Shown here one piece after another: positions 1 to 10,139 of a stretch of 64,000 nucleotides of DNA (the first letter of the stretch is position 1; each line of letters opens with the position of its first letter). The notes under the pieces were generated by a model. The model had not been told where the DNA came from. It ran no database searches and saw nothing but the letters and a program-made list of their open reading frames with translations. Both the position numbers and the translations under genes were made by a program. The stretch spans positions 36,971 through 100,970 of the forward strand of contig CADECF010000013.1 of NCBI GenBank assembly GCA_902825775.1. Reading direction: 5' to 3'. This DNA comes from an uncultured Lysobacteraceae bacterium (GTDB lineage: Bacteria; Pseudomonadota; Gammaproteobacteria; Xanthomonadales; Xanthomonadaceae).

Positions 1-2
1 CA

Positions 3-1709
3 GGCCTGTATCGCGGCTTATGGCGTTTCGCCAGCGTGCCGGATCTGTGGAATATCGTGAAAGCCAGCGTGATCGGTTTGCTGGCGATCATGCTCGGCTT
101 GTTCATCTATAACCGGCTCGGGCAGGTGCCGCGCGCCGTGCTGCTGGCGTATCCCTTCGCGCTGGTCGGCCTGCTCGGAACGCCGCGCCTGCTGTATCGC
201 GCCTGGAAAGACAGCAGCAGCGAACGCTACGGCCGCAGCCCTGTGCGCACGCTCATCCTGGGTGCGGACGAGGCGGGCGATGCGCTGGTGCGCGACTTGC
301 GCCGTTCCGGCGCCTATCAGCCCGTGGGTTTTCTGGACGATGCGGCCAAGCTGCGCGGCAGCAAGTTGCACGGCGTGCCTGTGCTCGGCGCCATCGACGA
401 TGTGGTCGAAATCGCCAAAGAAACTTCGGCCAAATTGCTGGTGATCGCCATGCCGGCGGTCGAAGCCGCCGAGATGCAGCGCGTCGTCGCCGCTTGCGAA
501 CGTACCGGTCTGCCTTTCCGCACCGTGCCGCGCCTGGAAGACGTGCTGGTCGGCCGCTCGCTGCCCGGCGAGTTGAAGGAAGTCGCGATCGAAGATCTGC
601 TCGGACGCAAGCCCGTGTTGCCGGATTGGAAAGCGATCCGCGGCTGGCTCGGCGGGCGCTCGGTGATGGTGACCGGGGCCGGCGGTTCGATCGGTTCCGA
701 ACTTTGCCGCCAGTGCGCACGGCACGGCGCGCAGCGCGTCGCGTTGGTGGAAATCGACGAGCTCGCGCTGATGACCATGGAAGCCGAACTGCGCCGCGAT
801 TTTCCCAATCTGGAATGCATCGCTGTGCTCGGCGACTGCGGCGACCCGGCGGTGATCCGCCATGCGCTCGAACTGGCCCAGCCCGACGCGCTTTTCCACG
901 CGGCGGCGTACAAGCAAGTGCCGCTGCTCGAAGCGCAACTGCGCGAAGCGGTGCGCAACAACGTGCTGGCGACGGAAACCGTCGCCTCGGCTTGCCGCAA
1001 CGCCGACGTCGGCACTTTCGTGCTGATTTCCACCGACAAAGCGGTGGACCCGGCGAATGTGCTCGGCGCCAGCAAGCGCCTGGCCGAAATGGTCTGCCAG
1101 GCCATGGCGGTGCAGCGCAATACGCATTTCGTGACGGTGCGCTTCGGCAACGTGCTTGACTCGGCCGGCAGCGTCGTGCCGCTGTTCCGCGAACAGATCC
1201 GCGCAGGCGGCCCGGTCACCGTGACCGATGCCGAAGTCACGCGCTACTTCATGACGATCCCGGAAGCCTGCCAGCTGATCCTGCAGGCCGCCGCGATCGG
1301 TTCGCACGACGCCATCTACACGCTGGACATGGGCGAGCCGGTGCCGATCCGGCTGTTGGCCGAACAGATGATCCGCCTGGCCGGCAAACAGCCGGGCAAG
1401 GACATCGCGATCGTCTATACCGGCCTGCGTCCCGGCGAGAAATTGCACGAGACGTTGTTCCACGCCGACGAACGCTACCGGCAGACCGCGCATCCCAAGA
1501 TCCTGCAGGCCGAAGCGCGCAGCGTGGTTTCCGAGCAGGTGCTGGGCGCGTTGCGCGGCATGCGCGAGGCCTGCGTGCGCTACGACCAGGCCGCGCTCGG
1601 CGATGCCTTGCAACTGGCCGTCCCCGAATTCCTGCCGGCCGGCGAGCCGCAGGAACCGCAGGTGGCCACCATCGTCCGGTTCCCGGCACGCGATTCGCGG
1701 AGGATCTGA
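3..1709 (+). CDS. Nucleotide-sugar 4,6-dehydratase/epimerase, WbpM/CapD type (5' partial)
   Basis: Membrane-anchored NDP-sugar dehydratase/epimerase of the polysaccharide (O-antigen or capsule) pathway. The reading frame is open from base 3, so the gene is cut by the left edge; the first codons (GLYRGLWRFAS) match the N-terminal membrane region of the family. A remaining transmembrane segment, a CoA-binding-like Rossmann domain (about residues 80-180 of what is visible) and the catalytic short-chain dehydrogenase domain follow, with the nucleotide motif VTGAGGSIGSELCRQ and the STDKAVDP segment. About 568 residues remain of a usual ~640. galU starts 4 bases after the stop, so the two genes probably share a transcript for sugar-nucleotide supply. 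The exact sugar substrate cannot be read from the sequence. Confidence 0.9.
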   Translation, partial: GLYRGLWRFASVPDLWNIVKASVIGLLAIMLGLFIYNRLGQVPRAVLLAYPFALVGLLGTPRLLYRAWKDSSSERYGRSPVRTLILGADEAGDALVRDLRRSGAYQPVGFLDDAAKLRGSKLHGVPVLGAIDDVVEIAKETSAKLLVIAMPAVEAAEMQRVVAACERTGLPFRTVPRLEDVLVGRSLPGELKEVAIEDLLGRKPVLPDWKAIRGWLGGRSVMVTGAGGSIGSELCRQCARHGAQRVALVEIDELALMTMEAELRRDFPNLECIAVLGDCGDPAVIRHALELAQPDALFHAAAYKQVPLLEAQLREAVRNNVLATETVASACRNADVGTFVLISTDKAVDPANVLGASKRLAEMVCQAMAVQRNTHFVTVRFGNVLDSAGSVVPLFREQIRAGGPVTVTDAEVTRYFMTIPEACQLILQAAAIGSHDAIYTLDMGEPVPIRLLAEQMIRLAGKQPGKDIAIVYTGLRPGEKLHETLFHADERYRQTAHPKILQAEARSVVSEQVLGALRGMREACVRYDQAALGDALQLAVPEFLPAGEPQEPQVATIVRFPARDSRRI

Positions 1710-1713
1710 AGCA

Positions 1714-2610
1714 GTGCGACGTATCCGTAAGGCGGTATTCCCGGTGGCCGGCCATGGCACGCGTTTTCTCCCGGCCACCAAGACGGTTCCGAAGGAAATG
1801 CTGCCCATCGTGGATCGTCCGCTGATCCAGTACGCAGTCGACGAAGCGATCGAAGCCGGTTGCGACACGCTGATCTTCGTCACCAACCGCTACAAGCATG
1901 CGGTCGCCGATTATTTCGACAAGGCCTATGAACTCGAACACAAACTCGAGAAGGCCGGCAAACACGAACAGCTCGACCTGATCCGCAACGTATTGCCGGA
2001 AGGCGTGCGTGCGGTGTTCGTGACCCAGGCCGAAGCATTGGGCTTGGGGCATGCGGTGCTGTGCGCGAAACCCATCGTCGGCGACGAGCCGTTCGCGGTG
2101 CTGTTGCCGGACGACGTCATCTGGAACCGCGGTCCCGGCGCCCTCAAGCAGATGGCGGACTTGGCCGAAGCCAGCGATGCGAGCGTGATCGCGACCCAGG
2201 ATGTGCCGCGCGACCAGACCGGTAGCTACGGCATCGTTGCGACGGAGAGCTTTTCCGGCCGCAGCGGCCGCATCACGGCGATGGTCGAAAAACCGGAGCC
2301 GGAAGTAGCGCCTAGCACGTTGGCCGTGGTGGGCCGCTACATCCTGTCCGGCAGCATCTTCGACTTGCTCGAAAAGACGACGCCGGGCGCGGGCGGCGAG
2401 ATCCAACTCACCGATGCCATCCAGACGTTGCTCGCGCAGGAACCGGTGCTCGCATACAGGTTCAAAGGCACCCGTTTCGATTGCGGCACGCATCTGGGCC
2501 TGATCGAAGCCACCATCCGCTACGCGTTGGACCACGAGAAGCTCAGCGATGCGGCGGCGTTGTTGATGCAGAACGCGCTGAAGGAACTCGGCGTCATCGA
2601 GCTGGAGTAG
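1714..2610 (+). CDS. galU: UTP-glucose-1-phosphate uridylyltransferase
   Basis: Makes UDP-glucose from UTP and glucose-1-phosphate for surface polysaccharides. The 298-residue protein begins MRRIRKAVFPVAGHGTRFLP, the family N-terminus carrying the nucleotide-binding loop, followed by the KEMLPIVDRPLIQYAVDEA segment. The start is GTG at 1714, with GGAGG at 1699-1703; the upstream part of the open frame lies inside the preceding gene and is not used. It lies 4 bases downstream of the epimerase/dehydratase gene, which fits a polysaccharide precursor operon. Length is normal for the family. Confidence 0.95.
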   Translation: MRRIRKAVFPVAGHGTRFLPATKTVPKEMLPIVDRPLIQYAVDEAIEAGCDTLIFVTNRYKHAVADYFDKAYELEHKLEKAGKHEQLDLIRNVLPEGVRAVFVTQAEALGLGHAVLCAKPIVGDEPFAVLLPDDVIWNRGPGALKQMADLAEASDASVIATQDVPRDQTGSYGIVATESFSGRSGRITAMVEKPEPEVAPSTLAVVGRYILSGSIFDLLEKTTPGAGGEIQLTDAIQTLLAQEPVLAYRFKGTRFDCGTHLGLIEATIRYALDHEKLSDAAALLMQNALKELGVIELE

Positions 2611-2616
2611 CGCGCG

Positions 2617-2952
2617 ATGGCCGAACCCATCGAGTGGGCCGATTTCGAAAAGATCCTGATCTGCGCAGGCACGGTATTGAAAGCCGAGGCGTTTCCGGAA
2701 GCCCGCAAACCCGCTTGGAAAGTGTGGGTCGATTTCGGTCCGTTCGGCATCAAGAAAACCAGCGCGCAGATCAAATCGCTGTATTCGGCCGAGGAGCTGA
2801 TCGGCCGGCAAGTGGTGGGCGTGATCAATTTTCCGCCCAAGCAGATCGGGCCGTTCGAATCCGAATTCCTGCTGACCGGATTTCCGACCGAGGACGGCGT
2901 GGTGCTGACCGCCATCGAGCGGCCGGTGCCCAACGGCACGCGATTGGCTTAA
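2617..2952 (+). CDS. csaA: CsaA-like tRNA-binding domain protein
   Basis: Small 111-residue OB-fold protein of the tRNA-binding (CsaA/YgjH) family, related to the EMAP/Trbp111 domain that grips structured RNA. Visible family features are the WADFEKILICAGTVLKAEAF opening, the conserved FGIKKTSAQI stretch and the C-terminal PNGTRLA end. CsaA has been linked to protein export and chaperone activity in Bacillus, but its role in gammaproteobacteria is not settled. It starts 6 bases after galU and may be read from the same transcript. A hairpin repeat follows the stop. Confidence 0.85.
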   Translation: MAEPIEWADFEKILICAGTVLKAEAFPEARKPAWKVWVDFGPFGIKKTSAQIKSLYSAEELIGRQVVGVINFPPKQIGPFESEFLLTGFPTEDGVVLTAIERPVPNGTRLA

Positions 2953-2992
2953 TGCCGCATGGAAATGTTCGCCGCTGCGCCCGGCTTCTGGC

Positions 2993-3075
2993 TTTGTGGG
3001 AGCGGCTTCAGCCGCGAGCTTTTAATCCCATATCGCGAATGAGAAGAGCTCGCGGCTGAAGCCGCTCCCACAAAG
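2993..3075. repeat. REP-like inverted repeat, family A (GTGGGAGCGGC)
   Basis: Long inverted repeat with arms TTTGTGGGAGCGGCTTCAGC... and its complement, separated by a short variable loop. It lies between the convergent csaA-like gene and fadA, so it may also stop transcription from both sides. Six more members of this family lie in the window. Confidence 0.9.
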
Positions 3076-3122
3076 TCAAAAGCCAATGCAGCGAAGCAAG
3101 CTCCGCTCTACGCAAGCGAAAG

Positions 3123-4328
3123 TCAGAGCGCTTCGAAAATACCCGCCGCGCCCATGCCGGTGCCGATGCACATCGTCACCATGCCGTACTTCTGCTTCCG
3201 CCGGCGCATGCCGTGGACGATCGTCGCGGTCCGCACCGCGCCGGTGGCGCCGAGCGGGTGGCCCAGCGCGATCGCGCCGCCGAGCGGATTGACCTTCGAC
3301 GGATCCAGGCCGCTGTCGCGGATCACCGCCAGCGCCTGCGCGGCGAAGGCTTCGTTGAGTTCGATCCAGTCGAGCTGGTCTTTCGTCAGCCCGGCCTGCT
3401 TCAGCGCTTTCGGAATCGCGGCGATCGGGCCGATGCCCATCACTTCCGGACGCACGCCGGCGACCGAGAACGAAACCAAACGCGCCAGCGGCGTCAGCCC
3501 GTAATCCTTGATCGCCTGTTCCGAAGCCAGCAGCACGCCGGCCGCGCCGTCGCTCATCTGCGACGAATTGCCGGCGGTGACGGTGCCGCCGAACTGGCCG
3601 TTACGGAACACCGGCCGCAGTTTCGCGAGCCCGTCGGCGGAACTGTCCGGGCGCGGGCCTTCGTCGTTTTCGACCAGTTGTTTGCGCAGCTGCACGACAT
3701 TGCCGACCAGGTCGGGAACATGCGAAACGACTTCGTACGGCGTGATCTCGCTCTTGAATTCGCCGGTCTGGATCGCCGCGATCGCTTTCTGGTGAGAGGC
3801 CAGCGCGAACGCGTCCTGGTCTTCGCGCGAAACCTTCCATTCCTCCGCCACTTTCTCAGCGGTGATGCCCATGCCGTAAGCGATGGCGACGTGGTCGTTC
3901 TTGAACACGTTCGGGCTCAACGCGACCTTATTGCCCATCATCGGCACCATCGACATCGATTCGGTGCCGCCGGCCAACACCAGGTCGGCATTGCCGAGCC
4001 GGATCTGGTCGGCCGCCAGCGCCACGGCCTGCAGGCCGGACGAGCAGAAGCGGTTGATCGTCTGCGCCGCGACCGTATCCGGCAGGCCGGCCAGCAGCAC
4101 GCCGATGCGGGCCACGTTCATGCCTTGCTCGCCTTCGGGCATCGCGCAGCCGATGATCGCGTCGTCGATGCGGCTCAGGTCGATGCCCGGCGCTTGCGCG
4201 ACCACGGCTTTCAACACGTGCGCCAGCATGTCGTCCGGACGCGTGTTGCGGAACACGCCTTTGGGTGCCTTGCCGACCGGGGTGCGGGTGGCGGCGACGA
4301 TGTAGGCGTCTTGGATTTGGCGGGTCAT
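3123..4328 (-). CDS. fadA: Acetyl-CoA C-acyltransferase (3-ketoacyl-CoA thiolase)
   Basis: Thiolase of 401 residues that cleaves 3-ketoacyl-CoA with CoA in the last step of beta-oxidation. The acyl-accepting cysteine is C95 in NRFCSSGLQA. The C-terminal base motifs are present as GGAIALGHPLGATG and CIGTGMGAAG. It is the last gene of the minus-strand operon TetR regulator-fadN-fadA; a family A repeat (4350-4430) lies in the 111-base gap to fadN. The partner enzyme is of FadN type, so FadA of the fadNA pair is the best name; a degradative acetoacetyl-CoA thiolase role cannot be excluded. Confidence 0.88.
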   Translation of the reverse strand: MTRQIQDAYIVAATRTPVGKAPKGVFRNTRPDDMLAHVLKAVVAQAPGIDLSRIDDAIIGCAMPEGEQGMNVARIGVLLAGLPDTVAAQTINRFCSSGLQAVALAADQIRLGNADLVLAGGTESMSMVPMMGNKVALSPNVFKNDHVAIAYGMGITAEKVAEEWKVSREDQDAFALASHQKAIAAIQTGEFKSEITPYEVVSHVPDLVGNVVQLRKQLVENDEGPRPDSSADGLAKLRPVFRNGQFGGTVTAGNSSQMSDGAAGVLLASEQAIKDYGLTPLARLVSFSVAGVRPEVMGIGPIAAIPKALKQAGLTKDQLDWIELNEAFAAQALAVIRDSGLDPSKVNPLGGAIALGHPLGATGAVRTATIVHGMRRRKQKYGMVTMCIGTGMGAAGIFEAL

Positions 4329-4349
4329 GGCGATTCTCTCTAGTTGCTC

Positions 4350-4430
4350 TTTGTGGGAGCGGCTTCAGCCGCGAGCTCTTGTGGCCGGGAGTCTTGTGGG
4401 AAAGCTCGCGGCTGAAGCCGCTCCCACAAG
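4350..4430. repeat. REP-like inverted repeat, family A, between fadN and fadA
   Basis: Same arms as the element at 2993-3075, here inside a probable operon. On the transcript it would form a hairpin between fadN and fadA, which could stabilise the upstream message or lower fadA expression. That effect is inferred. Confidence 0.9.
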
Positions 4431-4439
4431 AACAAAGCA

Positions 4440-6812
4440 TCAGTTGCGGAGCGGCTTGCCGGTCTTCAGCATGTGCGCGATGCGCTCCTGCGTTTTCGGC
4501 TGCTGCGCCAGTTCGACGAAATGCTGACGTTCGAGCTTGAGCAGCCATTCCTCGTCGACCAGCGCGCCGCGGTCGATCTCGCCGCCGCACAGCACGGTGG
4601 CGATGCGGGTGGCGATCTCGTAGTCGTATTCGCTGATGAAGCGGCCTTCGAGCATGTTGACAAGCATCATCTTGAAGGTGGCGATGCCGACGTCGCCGGC
4701 CACTGCGATCCGACGCGCGGGCAGCGGCGGACGGTAGCCGCTTTCGGCCAGCGCCAGCGCCTGCTGCTTGGCCACGTAGAGAAGCTCGTAGGCGTTGAAC
4801 ACCACTTTGTCGGTGTCGCGCAGCAGCCCCAGTTCCTGCGCTTCGACGGCGGACGTGGATACCTTCGCCATCGCCACGGTCTCGAAATAACGCTTGAGCT
4901 GGGCGAACACGTCGCCGCCAGCACCAGCAGCGTGCGAAGCGCGTACCGCGATTTCCTTCAAACCGCCGCCCGCAGGCAGCAGACCGACACCGGCTTCGAC
5001 CAAGCCGATATAGCTCTCGAGACCCGCCACGGTTTTCGCGCTGTGCATCTGGAATTCGCAACCGCCGCCTAGCGCCAGGCCGCGCACCGCGGCCACTACC
5101 GGCACCAACGCGTACTTGATGCGCTGGCTGGTGGCCTGGAAGTTGGCGACCATGCCTTCGAAGCCTTTCACGTCGCCGGCCTGCAGCAGGCCGAGCGCGC
5201 CGGCCAGATCGGCGCCGGCGGAGAAGGGCTCCTTCTGCTGCCAGATCACCAGGCCCTTGAAATCTTTCTCGGCGCGCGAAACGGCTTCCTGCAAGCCGTT
5301 CAACACGTGGTCCGAAACGGTATTCATCTTGGTCTTGAACGAGACCACGGCGATGCCGTCGTTGTCGGTCCACATCCGCACGCCTTCGTTCTCGAACACC
5401 GTGTCGCCCTGCGCGAACGACTCGCCCAGCAGCGGATCGGGGAAACGCTGGCGTTGATACACGGGCAGGGCGGAGCGCGGCAGTTTCGCGTTCTTGACCG
5501 GGCTGTAGCTGCCCTCGGCCGCATGCACGCCTTCGCGGCCGTCGAATACCCAATCGGGCAGCGGCGCGCTGCTCATCGCCTTGCCGGCGACGATGTCGTC
5601 GGCGATCCACTGCGCCACCTGTTTCCAGCCGGCGGCCTGCCAGGTCTCGAACGGACCCAGCGACCAGCCGTAACCCCAGCGGATGGCCAGGTCGACGTCG
5701 CGCGCCGTCTCGGCGATATCGGCCAGGTGGTAAGCGCTGTAATGGAACAGGTCGCGGAACACCGACCACAGGAACTGCGCCTGCGGATGCTGGCTTTCGC
5801 GCAGCTTGGCGAATTTCTCGGCCGGGTTCTTGATCTTGAGGATATCGACCACTTCCGGCGCAGCGGTGCCGGTGGCGACCTTGTAATCCTGCGATTTCAG
5901 GTCGAGTACCTGGATGTCCTTGCCGACCTTGCGGAAGATGCCCGCGCCGGTCTTCTGGCCCAGCGCGCCCTTGGCGATCAGCGCTTCGAGCCACTTCGGC
6001 GACTTGAAGTACTTGTGCCAGGGATCGTCGGGCAGCGTGTCGGCCATGGTCTTGATGACGTGCGCCATCGTGTCCAGGCCGACCACGTCGGAGGTGCGGT
6101 ACGTAGCGGATTTCGGTCGGCCGATCAGCGGGCCGGTGATCGCATCGGCTTCGTCGAAGCCCAGCTTGTACTCGGCGGTGTGGTGGGCCGTGGCCAGGAT
6201 CGAGAACACGCCGATGCGGTTGCCGATGAAGTTCGGGGTGTCCTTGGCGTACACCACGCCCTTGCCGAGCGTGGTGGTGAGGAAGGTTTCCAGGCCCGCC
6301 AGCACGGATTTGTCGGTGGTCTTGGCCGGGATCAGCTCGGCCAGGTGCATGTAGCGCGGCGGGTTGAAGAAATGCACGCCGCAGAAGCGATGGCGCAATT
6401 GTTCCGGCAGTACTTCGGCCAGTTTGTTGATGCCCAGGCCCGAGGTATTGCTGGCCAGTACGGTGTGGTCGGCCACGAACGGGGCGATCTTCTTGTACAG
6501 GTCCTGCTTCCAGTCCATCCGTTCGGCGATGGCTTCGATGATCAGGTCGCAGCTGCGCAATTGTTCCAGGCCATTCTCGTAGTTAGCCGGCACGATCGCC
6601 TCGGCCAGCGCCTTGCTGGCGAGCGGAGCGGGGCTGAGTTTGCCCAGGTTGGCGATGGCCTTCAGCACGATGCCGTTCGGGCCGCCTTCTTTTGCCGGCA
6701 GGTCGAACAGCACCGTGTCCACGCCGGCATTGGTCAGGTGCGCGGCGATCTGGGCGCCCATGACGCCGGCGCCGAGTACCGCGGCGCGGCGGACAAGTAA
6801 TTTCTCAGACAT
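4440..6812 (-). CDS. fadN: FadN-type 3-hydroxyacyl-CoA dehydrogenase/enoyl-CoA hydratase
   Basis: Bifunctional beta-oxidation enzyme of 790 residues. The NAD-binding dehydrogenase comes first (VLGAGVMGAQIAAHLTNAG, residues 12-30) and the enoyl-CoA hydratase (crotonase) fold is C-terminal (about 480-670, with the oxyanion region RGLALGGGCEFQMHSA). This order is the reverse of E. coli FadB/FadJ and matches Bacillus FadN, which is also about 789 residues. The start is ATG at 6812 (MSEKLLVRRAA); the open frame continues upstream but overlaps the TetR gene. Control by the adjacent TetR protein is likely. Confidence 0.9.
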   Translation of the reverse strand: MSEKLLVRRAAVLGAGVMGAQIAAHLTNAGVDTVLFDLPAKEGGPNGIVLKAIANLGKLSPAPLASKALAEAIVPANYENGLEQLRSCDLIIEAIAERMDWKQDLYKKIAPFVADHTVLASNTSGLGINKLAEVLPEQLRHRFCGVHFFNPPRYMHLAELIPAKTTDKSVLAGLETFLTTTLGKGVVYAKDTPNFIGNRIGVFSILATAHHTAEYKLGFDEADAITGPLIGRPKSATYRTSDVVGLDTMAHVIKTMADTLPDDPWHKYFKSPKWLEALIAKGALGQKTGAGIFRKVGKDIQVLDLKSQDYKVATGTAAPEVVDILKIKNPAEKFAKLRESQHPQAQFLWSVFRDLFHYSAYHLADIAETARDVDLAIRWGYGWSLGPFETWQAAGWKQVAQWIADDIVAGKAMSSAPLPDWVFDGREGVHAAEGSYSPVKNAKLPRSALPVYQRQRFPDPLLGESFAQGDTVFENEGVRMWTDNDGIAVVSFKTKMNTVSDHVLNGLQEAVSRAEKDFKGLVIWQQKEPFSAGADLAGALGLLQAGDVKGFEGMVANFQATSQRIKYALVPVVAAVRGLALGGGCEFQMHSAKTVAGLESYIGLVEAGVGLLPAGGGLKEIAVRASHAAGAGGDVFAQLKRYFETVAMAKVSTSAVEAQELGLLRDTDKVVFNAYELLYVAKQQALALAESGYRPPLPARRIAVAGDVGIATFKMMLVNMLEGRFISEYDYEIATRIATVLCGGEIDRGALVDEEWLLKLERQHFVELAQQPKTQERIAHMLKTGKPLRN

Positions 6813-6862
6813 TTCTGCTATCCGTATGATTGAAAAGGATGTACGGGACTGTCTACGCAGGC

Positions 6863-7483
6863 TTATGCGGCGCTCAAGCCGGATGCGGCGAAGCGCACCA
6901 GCTCGCGTGCCGCGCGCTGGCAATGCGCCTGGTCGCTGCCGCCGGCCATGCGCTTGTTGTGGCCGAAGTCGGCCATCGCATAGGTCAATGCGCCGGCGAT
7001 GAAATCCAACCGCCAGGCCAGCGTGTCGCGCGCCAGCTCCGGCAGGCAGGCGGCCATGGCCTTGGAGAATTCGCGCATCACGTGGCCGTAGTGCTCGGAC
7101 ACGAACTGACGCAGGCGTTCGTCTTTTTCCGCGTACGCACGGGCCAGCACGCGCACGAAGGCCGAGCCGCCCTGGCGGTCCAGGCTCAATGCTAGGGCAG
7201 GTTCGATGAAGGCGGCCAGCACGGCGTGAAGATCGCCGGGGGACTGCTCGCGTGCGGTTTTCAGTGCGCTCAATCGGCGCTCCGACAGCTCGTCCAGGCG
7301 GCGCCGGAACACTTCGTTGATCAGGTTTTCCTTGCTGCCGAAGTGGTAATTGACCGCGGCGATGTTGACGTCGGCACGGCTGGTGACTTCGCGCAGCGAC
7401 GTGCCGGCGAAGCCCTGCTGGGCGAACAGCGACTCGGCCGCGCCGAGAATGCGGTCCTTGGTGTTGAAGTGGGCGCCAGCCAT
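6863..7483 (-). CDS. TetR-family regulator of the fad operon
   Basis: Transcriptional regulator of 206 residues with an N-terminal TetR helix-turn-helix (DRILGAAESLFAQQGFAGTS ... VNYHFGSKENL, residues about 8-55) and a helical ligand-binding C-terminal half. The start is ATG at 7483, preceded by GGAGGAT at 7490-7496; a longer open frame upstream is not needed. It is first in a minus-strand operon with fadN and fadA (51-base gap), so a fatty-acyl-CoA-responsive repressor of PsrA/FadR type is inferred. A palindrome at 7513-7530 lies just upstream and is a good candidate operator. Confidence 0.88.
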   Translation of the reverse strand: MAGAHFNTKDRILGAAESLFAQQGFAGTSLREVTSRADVNIAAVNYHFGSKENLINEVFRRRLDELSERRLSALKTAREQSPGDLHAVLAAFIEPALALSLDRQGGSAFVRVLARAYAEKDERLRQFVSEHYGHVMREFSKAMAACLPELARDTLAWRLDFIAGALTYAMADFGHNKRMAGGSDQAHCQRAARELVRFAASGLSAA

Positions 7484-7512
7484 GGCGAGATCCTCCGGCT
7501 TCAAATAGACGA

Positions 7513-7530
7513 TTCAAACGGTTGCTTGAA
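7513..7530 (-). promoter_or_regulatory. Candidate TetR operator
   Basis: Dyad TTCAA-N8-TTGAA centred about 38 bases upstream of the TetR start codon. On the minus strand it falls between a possible -35 (TTGTTC) and -10 (GTCTAT). The core resembles the CAAAC-GTTTG type of site used by PsrA-like regulators. Autoregulation is inferred. Confidence 0.4.
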
Positions 7531-7728
7531 CAATGCCCGATCCGGCCGCAACGGTCAATGGGCCCGAAACCGGCCACGGAGCGGTATACGGCTCGTGATG
7601 CATCCGTTAAAATTCCCTTCGAAAGTGTGTCTAACCCCGCGTCCGCACGCGGATTTTCGTGATAACCTCGGGTCTGTTCAGCTGGCAATGGGGCGGCTGA
7701 AGGCCCACGCACCCTGGAGTTCATCCAC

Positions 7729-8154
7729 ATGGCGCTGGAGCGCACCCTGTCGATCGTCAAACCCGATGCCGTCGCCAAGAACGTCGTCGGCGAAATCTAT
7801 TCGCGTTTCGAAAAAGCCGGCCTGAAGATCGCGGCCGCGAAAATGAAGCATCTGTCGCGCAAAGAAGCCGAAGGTTTCTATGCGGTGCATCGCGAGCGTC
7901 CGTTCTTCAACGCGCTGGTCGAATTCATGTCGTCGGGCCCGGTGATGATCCAAGTGCTCGAAGGCGAGGGCGCCGTGCTCAAGAACCGCGAGCTGATGGG
8001 CGCCACCAATCCGAAGGACGCAGCGCCGGGCACCATCCGCGCCGACTTCGCCGACTCTATCGATGCGAACGCCGTGCACGGTTCGGACGCTGCGGAAACC
8101 GCTGCGGTCGAGATCGCGTATTTCTTCCCGTCCACCGACGTGTACGCGCGCTGA
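7729..8154 (+). CDS. ndk: Nucleoside-diphosphate kinase
   Basis: Transfers the gamma phosphate between NTPs and NDPs through a phosphohistidine. The 141-residue protein has the family start [20 protein letters not shown] and the active-site motif NAVHGSDA with the catalytic histidine. GGAG at 7714-7717 sits about 11 bases before the ATG. rlmN follows after 7 bases, suggesting joint transcription. No rho-independent terminator is visible between them. Confidence 0.97.
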   Translation: MALERTLSIVKPDAVAKNVVGEIYSRFEKAGLKIAAAKMKHLSRKEAEGFYAVHRERPFFNALVEFMSSGPVMIQVLEGEGAVLKNRELMGATNPKDAAPGTIRADFADSIDANAVHGSDAAETAAVEIAYFFPSTDVYAR

Positions 8155-8161
8155 TATCGAC

Positions 8162-9320
<1,159 letters not shown>

Positions 9321-9334
<14 letters not shown>

Positions 9335-10139
9335 TGCCGGGCTGACCCTGCTCCTCGCGACGACGGCCTTGCCGGCGTGCAGCCGCCTGACGTTCGTCAA
9401 ACCCGATTACAGCAAGACCGAATACAAGCAGACCCAGGATCCGGTGGTCGCGCACGACAGCGATGCGGTCAAGCAGCGCATCGCCGCCCGCGAGCGGATC
9501 GGCCTGGCCACCAACCGACTGCAAAGCGGCGACTGGGATGCGGCCGAACGCGAGGCGCGCGCCGCCTTGAAACAGGATCCGCAATCGGCGGACGCCAACA
9601 CCCTGATGGCGGTCATCGAAAACCATCGCGGCCACAGCGCCCAGGCCGGTGGCTACTACAAGCGGGCTGCCGAGGTCGCGTCCAACAGCGGTCCCGAGCT
9701 CAATAATTACGGTGCCTGGCTGTGCGGCAACGGCCAGGCAGCCGAGGCGTTGGGCTGGTTCGACCGCGCGATCGCCGCGCCCAACTACTCGCGCGTGGAT
9801 TCGGCGCTGGCCAACGCCGGCTCGTGCGCCGTGCAAGTGGGGCAGAACGATCGCGCCGAGCGCTACCTGCGCCTGGCGATGAAGCGCGACCCGGGCAACT
9901 CGGTCGCTTTGGGAGCGATGGCCGAATTGTCGTACGCCAACGGCGACTACTTCGAAGCGCGCGCGTTTTCCGAGCGCCGGCTCGGTGCCGCACCGGCGAA
10001 TGCCTCTGCGTTGCTACTGGCGTCACAAATCGAAAATAAACTCGGCGACAGGGCTGCCGCCGATCGTTACGTTCGCCGGCTGAGGCAGGAGTTCCCTAAG
10101 GCCGGCGCCGCGAACGCTGTGGAAACCCGACAACCATGA
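9321..10139 (+). CDS. pilW: Type IV pilus biogenesis/stability lipoprotein PilW (PilF)
   Basis: Outer-membrane TPR lipoprotein that helps the PilQ secretin assemble for type IV pili. The 272-residue product has an N-terminal signal with a lipobox-like ALPACS, followed by tandem TPR helices (for example [19 protein letters not shown] and the [19 protein letters not shown] unit). It overlaps rlmN by 14 bases and rodZ by the ATGA at 10136-10139. The position between rlmN and rodZ is the usual one for pilF/pilW. Confidence 0.9.

Noticed and set aside
18-1886. Very long open frame antisense to the epimerase/galU genes (also similar ones at 1249-2811 and 50380-52464)
   Set aside because: Composition is Arg/His/Asp-rich and low in normal motifs, typical of the complementary frame of high-GC genes. 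The opposite strand encodes clear family proteins.
3928-5994. 688-residue minus-strand open frame running through fadN and fadA
   Set aside because: It is an out-of-frame shadow. The overlapping FadN and FadA frames carry all expected motifs.
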